A stretch of DNA of 24,346 bases from Candidatus Epulonipiscium sp. (GCA_012841565.1 DUUM01000399.1:1-24346); one strand, 5' to 3'; counted from the stretch's first letter, positions 1 through 9,348 are shown. Notes: a model not told the origin generated them from the sequence alone. Translations and numbers: made by a program.

Positions 1-137
1 AATAATTTGAAAAAAACTTTTTTGAAGTAAATTGTTGTAAGGTTATGGTTGGCTTGGGCTGGCTGGATGGAATGACTTTAATTGCTTTTTGGAGGGAATT
101 ATGGAAAGAGTCTAATTGAAGACCACATCATTTATAC

Positions 138-175
138 AAAAAAAGGATTTAGGACTTTTGTCTTAAATCTTTTTT
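138..175 (+). terminator. Intrinsic terminator of an upstream unit
   Basis: A hairpin is formed by AAGGATTTAGGAC and GTCTTAAATCTTT with a TTTT loop, giving about 13 pairs including two G-T wobbles. It runs into a T tract. It most likely ends transcription of a gene left of the window. Bases 1-137 show no convincing coding region beyond a possible 9-codon tail ending at base 30. Confidence 0.7.
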
Positions 176-228
176 AATATAAAAATATATAAATTGCATT
201 TATTTTTCAAAGTGCTAAAATGAATGAA

Positions 229-257
229 TCAGAGTATTTAATTTACTACGATATAAT
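229..257 (+). promoter_or_regulatory. Weak candidate promoter of the V/A-ATPase operon
   Basis: A perfect TATAAT lies at 252-257, about 40 bases before the first ATPase gene and downstream of the upstream terminator. No good -35 box is visible 16-18 bases before it. The placement is sensible but the promoter call rests on the -10 box alone. Confidence 0.35.
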
Positions 258-296
258 GAATCTATTTTAAAGTCACTACGACAGGAGATGAGTGGT

Positions 297-614
297 GTGG
301 AGGATATAATTAAACAAATTACAAAGATTGATCAAGCAGTATATCTTAAAAAGGTGAGCAGTGAAGAAGATCTTAAACAAGCAGAAAGTAAATTAAATCA
401 AAAAATACAGGAATTAACCCAAGCAATTATTAGTGAAGCTGAAAAAGATGTGGAACAAAAATATAACCAAGAGATTAAAGAGCAAATAGACGCTATAAAG
501 CAGGAAGAAATAAAAACCCATAAGACCATCCAGCAGATTAAGCTGCGGTACAACCAAATAGAAGAAAAAACATGTGAAAAGCTAGTTGAGCGTATTTTTA
601 GTTTGGAGGAATGA
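297..614 (+). CDS. V/A-type ATPase subunit G/H (peripheral stalk)
   Basis: This is a 105-residue, highly charged, nearly all-helical protein with alternating Lys/Glu heptads along most of its length and no membrane segment. Its size, composition and place as the first gene of the operon match the G/H subunit (NtpF in Enterococcus, AhaH in archaea). That subunit forms a coiled coil with subunit E in the peripheral stalk linking the catalytic head to subunit I. An in-frame ATG at 288 directly abuts the AGGAG at 283-287, leaving no spacer, so GTG at 297 (spacing 9) is preferred. The alternative start would add three residues. The stop overlaps the ATG at 611 of the next frame. Sequence conservation in this family is low, so the call depends partly on context. 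Confidence 0.8.
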   Translation: MEDIIKQITKIDQAVYLKKVSSEEDLKQAESKLNQKIQELTQAIISEAEKDVEQKYNQEIKEQIDAIKQEEIKTHKTIQQIKLRYNQIEEKTCEKLVERIFSLEE

Positions 615-616
615 GA

Positions 617-1651
617 ATGAATCATACATCCCGTTATGCAGCCATTCATTCCAAGTTAAAGGTTAGAAAAAGAGCCTTTTTAACCCCAGAGGATTATGAA
701 ACTATTTTAACCTTCACCACCATTGACCAAATGCAAGTGTTCTTAAAATCAAAAATAGGGTTTCGTGAAGTGTTAAAAAGGAGCACGGATATTGATTTGC
801 ACCGGGCGGACCTTGAAATAATACTTCATAGGTATGAAGTGTCAGAAATAGAAAAGATTATTTATTACTTCTCGGATCATTATAGGGCATTTTTTAGAAC
901 TATGTTAATGGAGTATGAGATGCTAGACCTGCAACTCATACTCCAAACCATAGCCAAAAATGTTGATACAGATCAGATAAAAAATCATTTTGTTCATTCT
1001 ATAAAGTATTCAAAGCTGAATTATAATACTTTATTAGAAGCCAAAACAGTGCCTGAGTTTGTGGAATCCTTAAGAGGAACGATTTATTATAATTCCCTTA
1101 AAACCCTTACACAAGAAGATGCCATAAGAAGAGAATTTCATATGGAAATGAAGTTATATATCCTGTATTATAAAGAACTTATGGCAAAAATAGAGCGATT
1201 AGATCCAGAGGACTGTGAAATAGGAAAAGAAATTATTGGTACATTAATTGACTGTATTAATATTCAATGGATTTATAGGGGGGTCAAATATTACGCCATA
1301 TCACCAGAAGAAATACTCATCTATACATTAGGGAATGGCAGGAAGATTTCCTATGGTAAACTTAAAAAACTTTGCTATGCAGGGTCTATAGATGAGCTTA
1401 AAGTGATGGCACAAGCGTATTTAGGGTATCCTATTTTTAAAGAAGAAGATGATAGTTTACTTGGACAAACAATAGATGGCTATTTGGATGCCTTTTATAT
1501 GAAGTACGACCAAAAGGATAATATCGGACTTTGTATCGCATTTCTGTATGAATTAGCCCTCCAAATTAAGGGGTTAATTAGTATGACGGAGTGTATACGA
1601 TATGGCTATAGCGTAGATATAAAGAGAAAATATCTCGTTCAAAGACGCTAG
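617..1651 (+). CDS. ntpC: V/A-type ATPase subunit C (central-stalk socket)
   Basis: This 344-residue protein belongs to the C/AC39 (subunit d) family, whose members form the funnel-shaped socket joining the central shaft (D, F) to the membrane c-ring. It has no membrane segments and is mostly helical, with many Tyr and Leu residues. The length agrees with the family's usual 330-350. ATG at 611 overlaps the previous stop but touches the GGAGGA ribosome site. ATG at 617, six bases from that site, is a better start. The gene sits between G/H and I, rather than between E and F as in the Enterococcus hirae ntp operon. Confidence 0.9.
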   Translation: MNHTSRYAAIHSKLKVRKRAFLTPEDYETILTFTTIDQMQVFLKSKIGFREVLKRSTDIDLHRADLEIILHRYEVSEIEKIIYYFSDHYRAFFRTMLMEYEMLDLQLILQTIAKNVDTDQIKNHFVHSIKYSKLNYNTLLEAKTVPEFVESLRGTIYYNSLKTLTQEDAIRREFHMEMKLYILYYKELMAKIERLDPEDCEIGKEIIGTLIDCINIQWIYRGVKYYAISPEEILIYTLGNGRKISYGKLKKLCYAGSIDELKVMAQAYLGYPIFKEEDDSLLGQTIDGYLDAFYMKYDQKDNIGLCIAFLYELALQIKGLISMTECIRYGYSVDIKRKYLVQRR

Positions 1652-1668
1652 AGGAAGGGGTGATTTTA

Positions 1669-3660
1669 ATGGCAATTGAAAAAATGGATTTTCTAAACCT
1701 TGTAGGCAAGCAAGACAGGGAAGAGGATATTTTAGAAAAGTTAATTTTAACGGAGCATTTGCATTTGCATTTAAACTATAGTGAAGTATATGAAGACAAC
1801 TTTACCGTTAGACAATTTATATTGCAGCATTTTGGAAATGAGTATTTAGAAAAAATAGGGGAGAGACGGAAAGTCGTCAATACTGATGATTGTCCATGTG
1901 AAATGCTAGAAGATTTACTGGGGAAATTAGCAGATGATTTTCAAGAGGAAATTGTAATTGATAAAAAATACTTAGATCCTCATTATGGAATCGAAGATGT
2001 CCAGAGAGACCTAATGAACATTAAAGAACAAATTGCACCTATTTCTGAGCAGGTAAGGATGCATAGGGAAGAAATAAAATTGCTCCTAGACTTTAAAGAG
2101 CACATACAATATATTCTTGGGAAAGATATTAACTTTGAAGAATTAGAACAGCTACACTATATGACATATGAGTTGGGTGTATTGTCTAAAGAAAATCATG
2201 CCCATATTAAAAGAAATTATGAGAATATTAGTGCCCTTGTATGGCGAATTGGGAAAAAGGAAAATGAAGATGTGTATCTGATGATGTATCCGAATAACTA
2301 TAAAACTGAAGTTGATCGAATATTAAAGTCGGTGAATTGGATTCCCCTGCATATTCCACAAGGATTAAGTGGTAAGCCTACAGATATGGTGGAACAAATT
2401 ATAGATAGGATAGACCAACTAGAGAAAGAAATAGATGGATTACAAGAGAAGTTAGAAAGTAATAAGTCAGCCTTTATATCAATTTTTAATAAATGTGCAG
2501 CCCGTATTGCTGTAGGAAAACAAATTAAGTACTTTAAGCAAAGTATTCAACATAGCGATCAAGTATTCGTTGTTAGTGGTTGGATTCCTGTCACCTACAA
2601 AGAAGCGTTTGACCAGGTTTTAGAATCTTTTGGAGATGACTGTGTGGTGACATACAGAGGCGCAGAAGAGCTTAAAGAAGCCATTGTCCCGCCCACTAAA
2701 CTGAGAAATCATAAATTATTTAAGCCTTTTGAGACCATTGTTCAGTTATATGGCTTACCCGTCTATAATGAATTTGATCCGACTTTATTTTTGAGCATTA
2801 CCTATTGGCTTATGTTTGGCATGATGTTTGGGGATATAGGACAAGGGTTTGTATTCTTTTTAGCGGGCCTTCTATTAAACAAAAAATCACCAGGGGGACC
2901 TGCTGGCGGTATTTTAACAAGGCTAGGCAGTAGTTCTATGTTTTTTGGGGTTTTATATGGTAGTTTTTTTGGACTCGAGGATTTACCGTGGTTGCCTCAT
3001 ATTATAGGAAGTCCTTTGCATGGGGATAATATTCCTAAAGTTTTAGCAGCAGGGGTTATCTTTGGCGTCATTGTTTTATCCATTAGTTATGTACTAGGGA
3101 TTATTAACGCCCTCAGGAGAGGCAATATTGAGGAAGGTGTTTTTGGAAAAAATGGTATTGTGGGATACTTGTTTTTCTTAGGACTTGTCATGACATTAGT
3201 TGGACTTATGGGATATAAAGTGTTGCCACTCAGTGTTAGCATATTAGTCATGGTAACGGCTTTAATTGTTATTATTTTCAAGCAGCCTCTGTCTCATATT
3301 GTAGGCAAGATCAAGCCTTTGCATAAGGAAGATCCATCGGCTTATTATGTGGAGAGTGGATTTGAAACCATCGAAACGATTCTTTCAACCCTAAGTAATA
3401 CAATTTCCTTTATTCGTGTAGGCGCTTTTGCTCTTAATCATGCAGGACTATTTTTAGCCTTTATGGTGATGTCTAGGATGACAAGCAATATTATTCTACA
3501 ATTTTTAATTATTGCAGTTGGTAATATTATTATCTTGGTACTTGAGGGACTGATTGTATTTATTCAAGGCCTTAGATTAGAGTATTATGAGATGTTTGGT
3601 AAGTATTTTACAGGTGGCGGAAAACCATATCAACCAGTTAGTTTAACCAATAAGAGGTAA
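1669..3660 (+). CDS. ntpI: V/A-type ATPase subunit I (membrane stator)
   Basis: This 663-residue protein is the subunit a/I family member that carries ions through the stator half-channels. About the first 350 residues form the soluble, coiled-coil-containing arm that binds the peripheral stalks. The rest carries about seven or eight membrane helices, beginning near the stretch YWLMFGMMFGDIGQG. The essential Arg that faces the c-ring glutamate is seen in SFIRVGAFALNH (codon at 3415). A GTG at 1660 is in frame, but ATG at 1669 is about nine bases after GAGGAAGG and is preferred. The gene directly follows subunit C and precedes the proteolipid gene, as is usual for this pair. Full length and intact. 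Confidence 0.95.
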   Translation: MAIEKMDFLNLVGKQDREEDILEKLILTEHLHLHLNYSEVYEDNFTVRQFILQHFGNEYLEKIGERRKVVNTDDCPCEMLEDLLGKLADDFQEEIVIDKKYLDPHYGIEDVQRDLMNIKEQIAPISEQVRMHREEIKLLLDFKEHIQYILGKDINFEELEQLHYMTYELGVLSKENHAHIKRNYENISALVWRIGKKENEDVYLMMYPNNYKTEVDRILKSVNWIPLHIPQGLSGKPTDMVEQIIDRIDQLEKEIDGLQEKLESNKSAFISIFNKCAARIAVGKQIKYFKQSIQHSDQVFVVSGWIPVTYKEAFDQVLESFGDDCVVTYRGAEELKEAIVPPTKLRNHKLFKPFETIVQLYGLPVYNEFDPTLFLSITYWLMFGMMFGDIGQGFVFFLAGLLLNKKSPGGPAGGILTRLGSSSMFFGVLYGSFFGLEDLPWLPHIIGSPLHGDNIPKVLAAGVIFGVIVLSISYVLGIINALRRGNIEEGVFGKNGIVGYLFFLGLVMTLVGLMGYKVLPLSVSILVMVTALIVIIFKQPLSHIVGKIKPLHKEDPSAYYVESGFETIETILSTLSNTISFIRVGAFALNHAGLFLAFMVMSRMTSNIILQFLIIAVGNIIILVLEGLIVFIQGLRLEYYEMFGKYFTGGGKPYQPVSLTNKR

Positions 3661-3677
3661 AAGAGAGGGAGTTAGGT

Positions 3678-4133
3678 ATGAAAATATTAATAGGTTTAGC
3701 GATCCTTATTGCAATGGGAACCATTATATATGGTGTAACAATTATGAGAGATAAAAATGCAGCAAAGAATACCGTGACAAAGAAAATGCTAAAGAATTCA
3801 ATGATTAAAAGCGTGTCAGCTTTTTCTATGATTATAATAGGTGCTTTTATATTTTTAGTTTTTAAAAGTCCTGTTTATGGCGCTGAAGCAGCACAAAATG
3901 CAGCTGGCGTAGGCGCTTCTGTTGGAGATGGCCTTAAATATATTGCGGCCGCCCTTAGTACAGGTCTTGCCACTATTGGGACAGGCCTTGCCGTAGGTTC
4001 TGTAGGTTCTTCAGCATTAGGGGCCGTATCAGAAGACCCAGCAATTCTTGGTAAAACACTTATTTTCGTAGGGATGGCAGAAGGTATTGCTATTTACGGG
4101 ATGATTATTTCTATTTTAATTCTTTTTGTATAA
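3678..4133 (+). CDS. ntpK: V/A-type ATPase subunit K (c-ring proteolipid) with N-terminal extension
   Basis: This 151-residue membrane protein forms the ion-carrying rotor ring. Residues ~85-151 make one classical hairpin: a Gly/Ala-rich helix (GLATIGTGLAVGSVGSSALGA), a polar loop (SEDP) and a second helix bearing the ion-binding Glu135 in GMAEGIAIYG. Residues 1-68 are unlike a second hairpin. They contain a hydrophobic helix (~3-22), a basic loop rich in Lys, and another helix (~45-63), followed by an Ala-rich linker. So the length is that of a two-hairpin 16-kDa proteolipid, but only one hairpin is recognisable. The extension could be a membrane anchor or could be removed after insertion. 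The coupling ion, H+ or Na+, cannot be settled by eye. Ribosome site GAGGGAG precedes the ATG by six bases. Confidence 0.93.
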   Translation: MKILIGLAILIAMGTIIYGVTIMRDKNAAKNTVTKKMLKNSMIKSVSAFSMIIIGAFIFLVFKSPVYGAEAAQNAAGVGASVGDGLKYIAAALSTGLATIGTGLAVGSVGSSALGAVSEDPAILGKTLIFVGMAEGIAIYGMIISILILFV

Positions 4134-4171
4134 CAGGTCAAAATAGTCCAAGAAAATTGAGGTGTACTCAG

Positions 4172-4480
4172 ATGAAGTCATATTTAATTAGTGATAATAG
4201 AGATACGTGGGTTGGGATGCGTTTGGCTGGCATTCAAGGCGTCATTGTACATGAACGAGAAGAAATCCTAGAGGTATTTCATAAAGCCGTTGAAGATACT
4301 ACGATTGGTATTGTTATTGTAACGGAGCTCATAGGAGATACCATTCGGGATGAAATTATGGCGCAAAAGCTTAAGCACAATAAACAACTGATTATTGAAA
4401 TACCAGATCGGCACGGAACGAAACGGGGCCCGGATTTAATTACAAGTTATATTAGGGAATCAATAGGAATCCAGGTGTGA
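4172..4480 (+). CDS. V/A-type ATPase subunit F (central shaft)
   Basis: This small soluble protein of 102 residues has the alternating beta/alpha pattern of subunit F. It starts MKSYLISDNRDTWVGMRLAG, then has a hydrophobic strand IGIVIVTELI and a helix. The C-terminal part carries LIIEIPDRHG, typical of the family (NtpG in Enterococcus naming). Subunit F binds subunit D in the rotating shaft. A TTG at 4157 would extend it by five residues, but GAGGTG seven bases before ATG 4172 makes 4172 the better start. The gene lies between K and E. Confidence 0.9.
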   Translation: MKSYLISDNRDTWVGMRLAGIQGVIVHEREEILEVFHKAVEDTTIGIVIVTELIGDTIRDEIMAQKLKHNKQLIIEIPDRHGTKRGPDLITSYIRESIGIQV

Positions 4481-4490
4481 GGTGAAAATA

Positions 4491-5108
4491 ATGGTAACCA
4501 TAGAACAAAAAGTAGAACTTTTTTCAGAGTTGCTTTATCAAGAAATCCAAAATGAAATAGATGATCAAACCAATCAGTTTAATCAAAAGAAAACCAGCCT
4601 ATTAGAACAAGCTCAGGCGTCAGCTAAAAAGAAAGCTCTTGCTATTTATGCCACTGGGGAGAAACAAGTAAACCGAAAAAGGAATGAATTAATAACCCTC
4701 TCCAAGATTAACAGCAGAAAAGAGATTATAGAGACCAAAGAAGCCTGTGTTGATCAAATGATGACTAAAATAGAGGAGAAAACTAAGGCGTTTATCCTAA
4801 CAGAGGACTATAAAGCTTATATTGAAAACTGTATGGCACAAGTTATGAAACTTATGGGGACAGACAATCCATTAGAAGTATTTGTAATGGAAGAAGACAT
4901 GCAAAGGTTTAAAGGGTTATTTAATAAGGAGAATTTTTTAATGAACCAAGCCCAAAGCACTATGATTGGCGGGGTTGTTGTTGTGGATTCTAAAGCGCAT
5001 ACTAGGGTGGATTTTTCGATTAGAACAAGGTTAAATGATATGAAACCTTTCATCATCAATCAGGTCATGGAAGCATTAGAAGAAGTTGGTGATTATAGTG
5101 AGCAGTAA
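4491..5108 (+). CDS. ntpE: V/A-type ATPase subunit E (peripheral stalk)
   Basis: This 205-residue subunit pairs with G/H to form the peripheral stalks. The N-terminal ~110 residues are a charged, Gln/Lys/Glu-rich coiled coil. The C-terminal ~90 form the globular domain that contacts the catalytic head, with the family's MIGGVVVVDS strand and the late RVDFSIRTRLND segment. A GTG at 4482 is in frame, but GAGGTG six bases before ATG 4491 supports 4491. The 3' end overlaps the start of subunit A by 11 bases, suggesting translational coupling. Confidence 0.9.
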   Translation: MVTIEQKVELFSELLYQEIQNEIDDQTNQFNQKKTSLLEQAQASAKKKALAIYATGEKQVNRKRNELITLSKINSRKEIIETKEACVDQMMTKIEEKTKAFILTEDYKAYIENCMAQVMKLMGTDNPLEVFVMEEDMQRFKGLFNKENFLMNQAQSTMIGGVVVVDSKAHTRVDFSIRTRLNDMKPFIINQVMEALEEVGDYSEQ

Positions 5109-6870
5109 TATAGGAAGGGTACAATTTATCAATGGCCCTGTTGTAAGGGGATCCAATATGGCTAACTTTACAGTTAATGAAATGGTTACAGTAGGGCAGA
5201 AAAAATTAATAGGGGAAGTGGTTGCCGTTAAAGGTGACCTTGCAACAATTCAAGTATATGAAGAAACGGAAGGCCTACAAGTAGGTGAAGAAGTCTACCC
5301 AACCGGGAGCCCCTTGAGTTTACAATTAGGACCTGGTATGTTAGGAAATGTATTTGATGGTATCCAGCGCCCCCTATCTTATATTGATAAGATGTCTAAA
5401 AACTTTATTCCTGATGGGATCGGTTTAATTTCTATTGACCCTAATAAAAAGTGGGCAGTAGACATACTTTCTAAAGAAGGAGATGTCTTAGAACAAGGGC
5501 AAATCTATGCAACTGTGCAAGAAACTCAAAGTATTTTGCATAAAATAATGGTGCCTCCTGGCATCAAGGGAACTATTAAAAAAGCCCTGACCAGTGGGGA
5601 TTATAAACTAAATGATCCCATTATAGAACTAGAACTAGAAAGTGGGATTATATACCCCCTAACCCTCATGCAAAAATGGCCAGTTCGTAAGACTAGGCCT
5701 GCTACCAAGCGTCTTCCTATTTCGGAATTACTCGTCACAGGCCAGCGGGTTATTGATATATTCTTTCCTCTTGCTAAAGGCGGAACAGCAGCCTTGCCAG
5801 GTGGATTTGGAACAGGAAAAACCGTTACTCAGCACCAATTTGCTAAATGGTCAGACGCAGATATTATCGTTTATGTGGGCTGCGGTGAACGTGGTAATGA
5901 GATGACGAATGTTTTAGAAGAATTCCCAGAGCTTATTGATCCTCGGACCAATAGACCTCTAATGGAGCGAACAATCCTGATTGCCAATACATCTAATATG
6001 CCAGTAGCTGCTAGAGAAGCCAGTATTTATACGGGTATAACCATGGCAGAGTACTATAGAGATATGGGATATGATGTGGCGATTATGGCGGATTCTACCT
6101 CAAGGTGGGCAGAAGCCCTTAGAGAAATTTCAGGCCGTCTTGAAGAAATGCCTGCAGAAGAAGGGTACCCGGCCTATCTGCCATCAAAATTAGCAGGATT
6201 TTATGAGCGCGCAGGGTGTGTTGAAACTTTAAGTGGTGAAAAAGGATCTGTTACCATTATTGGCGCTGTATCTCCTCCAGGGGGCGATTTTTCAGAACCT
6301 GTAACGGAGAATACAAAACGATTTGTCAGTGCATTTTTGGCGTTAGATAGAAAGCTTGCTTATGCAAGGCACTATCCGTCCATTAACTATCTTTTAAGTT
6401 ATAGTGGGTATGTTCAAATGCTAGAAGATTGGTTTGCTCAAAATGTAGCGCCTGATGCTTTAGCCCTTAGAGGGCAAATGATGGGCTTATTACAAGAAGA
6501 TGAAAAACTGCGTGAAATCGTTCAGCTTGTTGGGGAAGATGTACTTCCGAATGACCAACGCCTTGTCCTTCAAATTGCAAGTGTTATAAAAAAAGGATTT
6601 TTACAACAAAATGCCTTACACCCAGAGGATACATATGTGCAACTACCCAAACAATATAAAATGTTGCAGGTTATAGTGACTCTTTATGAAGAGGCTTTAA
6701 AGTGTATAGGAGAAGATATTCCTATCTCGATTATACGGCAAGAACAAGTTTTTGAAGATGTTATTAAAATGAAATATGATATTGCTAATAATGAAATCTA
6801 TAAATTAGATGAATTAAGAGATAAAATAATAAGTGATTTTACAGACCTTATAAGCAAATATCAATCATAA
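5098..6870 (+). CDS. ntpA: V/A-type ATPase catalytic subunit A
   Basis: This 590-residue subunit carries the nucleotide-hydrolysing site. Seen in order are an N-terminal beta-barrel ([17 protein letters not shown]), the bulge domain unique to A subunits, the P-loop GGFGTGKT at residues 235-242, the catalytic Glu264 in GERGNEM, and a Walker-B region followed by the family signature [16 protein letters not shown]-terminal helical domain follows. TTG 5086 and GTG 5089 lie in frame upstream. GTG at 5098 fits the family N-terminus best, giving an 11-base overlap with subunit E. No strong ribosome site is seen, so coupling with E translation is likely. The length is typical. Confidence 0.97.
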   Translation: MSSNIGRVQFINGPVVRGSNMANFTVNEMVTVGQKKLIGEVVAVKGDLATIQVYEETEGLQVGEEVYPTGSPLSLQLGPGMLGNVFDGIQRPLSYIDKMSKNFIPDGIGLISIDPNKKWAVDILSKEGDVLEQGQIYATVQETQSILHKIMVPPGIKGTIKKALTSGDYKLNDPIIELELESGIIYPLTLMQKWPVRKTRPATKRLPISELLVTGQRVIDIFFPLAKGGTAALPGGFGTGKTVTQHQFAKWSDADIIVYVGCGERGNEMTNVLEEFPELIDPRTNRPLMERTILIANTSNMPVAAREASIYTGITMAEYYRDMGYDVAIMADSTSRWAEALREISGRLEEMPAEEGYPAYLPSKLAGFYERAGCVETLSGEKGSVTIIGAVSPPGGDFSEPVTENTKRFVSAFLALDRKLAYARHYPSINYLLSYSGYVQMLEDWFAQNVAPDALALRGQMMGLLQEDEKLREIVQLVGEDVLPNDQRLVLQIASVIKKGFLQQNALHPEDTYVQLPKQYKMLQVIVTLYEEALKCIGEDIPISIIRQEQVFEDVIKMKYDIANNEIYKLDELRDKIISDFTDLISKYQS

Positions 6871-6886
6871 AATAAGGAGTGATCCA

Positions 6887-8260
6887 ATGAGGAAAGAGTA
6901 TTTAAGACTAGACCAAGTAGAAGGCCCACTCATTGTGCTTTCGGGCGTAGAAGGAGCTTCTTATGGTGAAATGGTTCATATTAAGCTAGATAATGGGGAG
7001 CGAAGACAAGGTAAAGTGGTTAAAATTGAAGAAGCTCAGGTGGTTGTTCAAGTATTTGAAAGCACATCAGGGATCTCGACTACTAATGCAGCCATACAGT
7101 TTACAGGGGAGCCCCTAAAGATTTCTCTATCTAAAGATATATTAGGCAGGACATTTAACGGGGTGGGAAAAGCCATTGATAATGCTTATGAAAATACAGG
7201 TGGGCAGACCTATAACATTAATGGAAGGCCTATTAATCCTGTGGCCCGCAGGTATCCTAAAAACTTTGTACAAACAGGTATATCCTCTATTGATGCCCTT
7301 ATGACACTCATTCGTGGGCAAAAACTACCCATATTTTCAGGGAATGGGATCAATCATAATGATCTAGCCGTACAAATTGTAAAACAGGCTAAAATCGAAG
7401 GGGCGACTGAGGATAACTTTGCCATTGTATTTGGGGCAATGGGGGTTCGCCATGATGAGGCAGATTACTTTATTCGTAGTTTTGAAACATCTGGGGTACT
7501 AGGTCATGTGGTCATGTACCTAAACTTAGCCGGGGATCCAATTGTAGAGCGGATTACAACCCCTAGATGCGCCTTGACAGCTGCAGAATATTTAGCCTTT
7601 GAGCATAATATGCATGTCCTTGTTATTATTACAGATATGACAAGTTACTGCGAAGCCCTAAGGGAAATCTCATCAGCTCGTGAAGAAGTTCCATCTCGCA
7701 AAGGGTATCCAGGTTATTTATATAGTGACCTTTCCACTATTTATGAAAGAGCAGGGATGCTAAAGGACAGGGAGGGTTCTATAACCTTGCTGCCAATACT
7801 TACCATGCCGAATGATGATATTACTCATCCTATTCCAGACTTAACAGGATTTATTACAGAAGGACAAATTGTACTAAGCCGTGAGTTAAATCAAAAAGGT
7901 GTTTATCCGCCTATTGATATCCTGCCATCTCTTTCACGTTTAATGAAAGATGGTATTGGAGAGGGGTACACAAGAGAAGATCATTCAGATTTAGCAAACC
8001 AAATATTTGCCTCTTACTCTCATGTGCAAGATATACGTTCTTTAGCCCAAATTGTAGGGGAAGATGATCTGTCTGAAGTGGATCAAAAGTATTTACAGTT
8101 TGGCAGGCAATTTGAGCAAAGATTTATTGCCCAATCCCATGATGAAAACAGAAGTATTATTGAAACATTAGACCTTGGCTGGGAAATCCTATCCATATTA
8201 CCACAAGGGGAACTAGATCGTACCAATTCACAGATTTTGAAAAAGTACTATAAGGGGTGA
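6887..8260 (+). CDS. ntpB: V/A-type ATPase regulatory subunit B
   Basis: This 457-residue subunit alternates with A in the hexameric head. It resembles A in fold but, as expected, lacks a P-loop. The corresponding place reads [12 protein letters not shown]. Family hallmarks are the stretch [20 protein letters not shown] and the following [20 protein letters not shown], with an Arg that contributes to the neighbouring catalytic site. A clean AAGGAG site precedes the ATG. It is 16 bases downstream of subunit A and 6 bases upstream of D. Full length. Confidence 0.97.
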   Translation: MRKEYLRLDQVEGPLIVLSGVEGASYGEMVHIKLDNGERRQGKVVKIEEAQVVVQVFESTSGISTTNAAIQFTGEPLKISLSKDILGRTFNGVGKAIDNAYENTGGQTYNINGRPINPVARRYPKNFVQTGISSIDALMTLIRGQKLPIFSGNGINHNDLAVQIVKQAKIEGATEDNFAIVFGAMGVRHDEADYFIRSFETSGVLGHVVMYLNLAGDPIVERITTPRCALTAAEYLAFEHNMHVLVIITDMTSYCEALREISSAREEVPSRKGYPGYLYSDLSTIYERAGMLKDREGSITLLPILTMPNDDITHPIPDLTGFITEGQIVLSRELNQKGVYPPIDILPSLSRLMKDGIGEGYTREDHSDLANQIFASYSHVQDIRSLAQIVGEDDLSEVDQKYLQFGRQFEQRFIAQSHDENRSIIETLDLGWEILSILPQGELDRTNSQILKKYYKG

Positions 8261-8266
8261 AGATAA

Positions 8267-8875
8267 ATGGCAGTAGTCGTTGCACCTACAAAATCCAACT
8301 TAATAAAATCTAAAGCATCCCTTGATTTATCTGAAAAAGGATATGACCTACTAGATAAAAAGCGGAATGTTTTAATTCGTGAAATGATGGAATTAGTGGA
8401 AAAGGCAAAGGAGATACAATCTCACATATATGAGACTATCGATGAGGCCTATAGATCCTTAGAGACCGTTAATATTACCATGGGCATTAAAAACGTAGAA
8501 GATATCGCTCATAGTATCCCAATGAATGAAGATTTTAAGATTTTGCAAAAAAGTGTTATGGGTGTTGATATCCCAATTATTAAATATAAAGAGGTGCCTA
8601 TTACCCCTAGCTATACTTTTCATAATACCAATCCAGCCTTCGACTTAGCAGTGGCTAAGTTTACTCAGGTGCGTTATATGATTTATGCCTTAACTGAAAT
8701 AGAAAACTCTGTGTATAAGCTAGCGAAAGAAATCCAAAAGACCCGAAAACGTGCCAATGCATTAGAATATATTCAAATACCAAAGTACAAGGAGCAGGTT
8801 AAACATATACAGGATATATTAGAAGAAAAAGAACGTGAAGACTTCTTTAGATTAAAAATGATCAATAAACGATAA
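8267..8875 (+). CDS. ntpD: V/A-type ATPase subunit D (rotor shaft)
   Basis: This 202-residue protein forms the long helical hairpin shaft that turns within the A3B3 head. The start (VVVAPTKSNLIKSKASLDLSEKGYDLLDKKRNVLIREMM) and the late helix ending in RKRANALEYIQIPKY are typical of subunit D. The middle ~80 residues form the short insert between the two long helices. AAGGGGTGA provides the ribosome site. It is the last gene of the operon, and no gene for a further ATPase subunit follows. Confidence 0.95.
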   Translation: MAVVVAPTKSNLIKSKASLDLSEKGYDLLDKKRNVLIREMMELVEKAKEIQSHIYETIDEAYRSLETVNITMGIKNVEDIAHSIPMNEDFKILQKSVMGVDIPIIKYKEVPITPSYTFHNTNPAFDLAVAKFTQVRYMIYALTEIENSVYKLAKEIQKTRKRANALEYIQIPKYKEQVKHIQDILEEKEREDFFRLKMINKR

Positions 8876-9163
8876 CTTTTAGTCTATCGTATTTTAAACT
8901 AAAGTAACAAATGATAGAGTTTGTCGGATTTTGTTGTAAAATGAAATACAAAACAAGACAAAGAACAATAAAGATTTGTGCAGATTTTCCTAGTATTGCA
9001 ATAATCATATATAAGGGAAAAATACTGTGCGAAATGTATACTTTTAGATATTAGTGTCAACATTATATAGACAATGTAACTAATTAAAAAGACAAAGTAG
9101 CAATATTAACAAAATAATGGCATTTAAATCAAGTATATTAGGGCACACTTATGTTGGGTTTAT
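8876..9163 (+). other. Intergenic stretch after the ATPase operon
   Basis: No coding region with a ribosome site is seen on either strand. Two imperfect hairpins are visible: ACTTTTAGT with ACTAAAGT (8875-8905), and TTTGTC with GACAAA (8920-8962). Neither has a T tract, so they are not clear terminators. They may stabilise the 3' end of the operon transcript. The first good terminator is at 9245. Confidence 0.5.
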
Positions 9164-9172
9164 TGTTATAAT
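9164..9172 (+). promoter_or_regulatory. Extended -10 promoter for a candidate small RNA
   Basis: TGTTATAAT combines a perfect TATAAT with the TGn extension, which can replace a good -35 box. No TTGACA-like box is seen upstream. The expected transcription start, about seven bases downstream, is near 9179, exactly where a chain of hairpins begins. Confidence 0.45.
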
Positions 9173-9178
9173 AATCTT

Positions 9179-9280
9179 GTAACCTACCCCAAGGTTACTA
9201 ACAAATAATATTTATTTGTTACCCCTAAAATAAATACCTTCTCCTAGCAGAAAGACACCGGGTCTTTCTGCTACTTTTTT
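9179..9280 (+). ncRNA. Candidate ~100-nt three-hairpin small RNA
   Basis: Three consecutive hairpins occupy this stretch. The first is GTAACC/GGTTAC with an 8-base loop (9179-9198). The second is the perfect 10-bp TAACAAATAA/TTATTTGTTA with a 3-base loop (9199-9221). The third is the strong terminator stem at 9245-9273. No open reading frame with a ribosome site lies inside. It could be an independent small RNA made from the extended -10 promoter just upstream, or a processed 3' end of the ATPase operon transcript. No known RNA family is recognised. Confidence 0.4.
9245..9280 (+). terminator. Strong intrinsic terminator
   Basis: A perfect 12-bp stem, TAGCAGAAAGAC with GTCTTTCTGCTA, has a 5-base loop (ACCGG) and is followed by CTTTTTTG. 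It separates the ATPase operon and candidate small RNA from ftsH. Confidence 0.9.
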
Positions 9281-9319
9281 GTTTAAAATCAGATTGAGCT
9301 CTACAAGAAATTCTTCCCA

Positions 9320-9348
9320 TCGACAAATAATCCCCAAATAGATATAAT
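9320..9348 (+). promoter_or_regulatory. Sigma-A promoter of ftsH
   Basis: TCGACA (9320-9325) and TATAAT (9343-9348) are 17 bases apart. This sits downstream of the terminator and about 65 bases before the ftsH start, so ftsH is expected to be transcribed on its own. Confidence 0.65.

Noticed and set aside
97..117. A four-codon reading frame after GGAGGG near base 102
   Set aside because: It has a good ribosome site, but four codons give no support for a gene. It may be a remnant or chance.
9185..9221. A T-box or other known riboswitch before ftsH
   Set aside because: The T-box core (AGGGTGGTACCGCG-like) is absent, and the terminator lies upstream of a separate ftsH promoter, so it cannot attenuate ftsH transcripts starting there.
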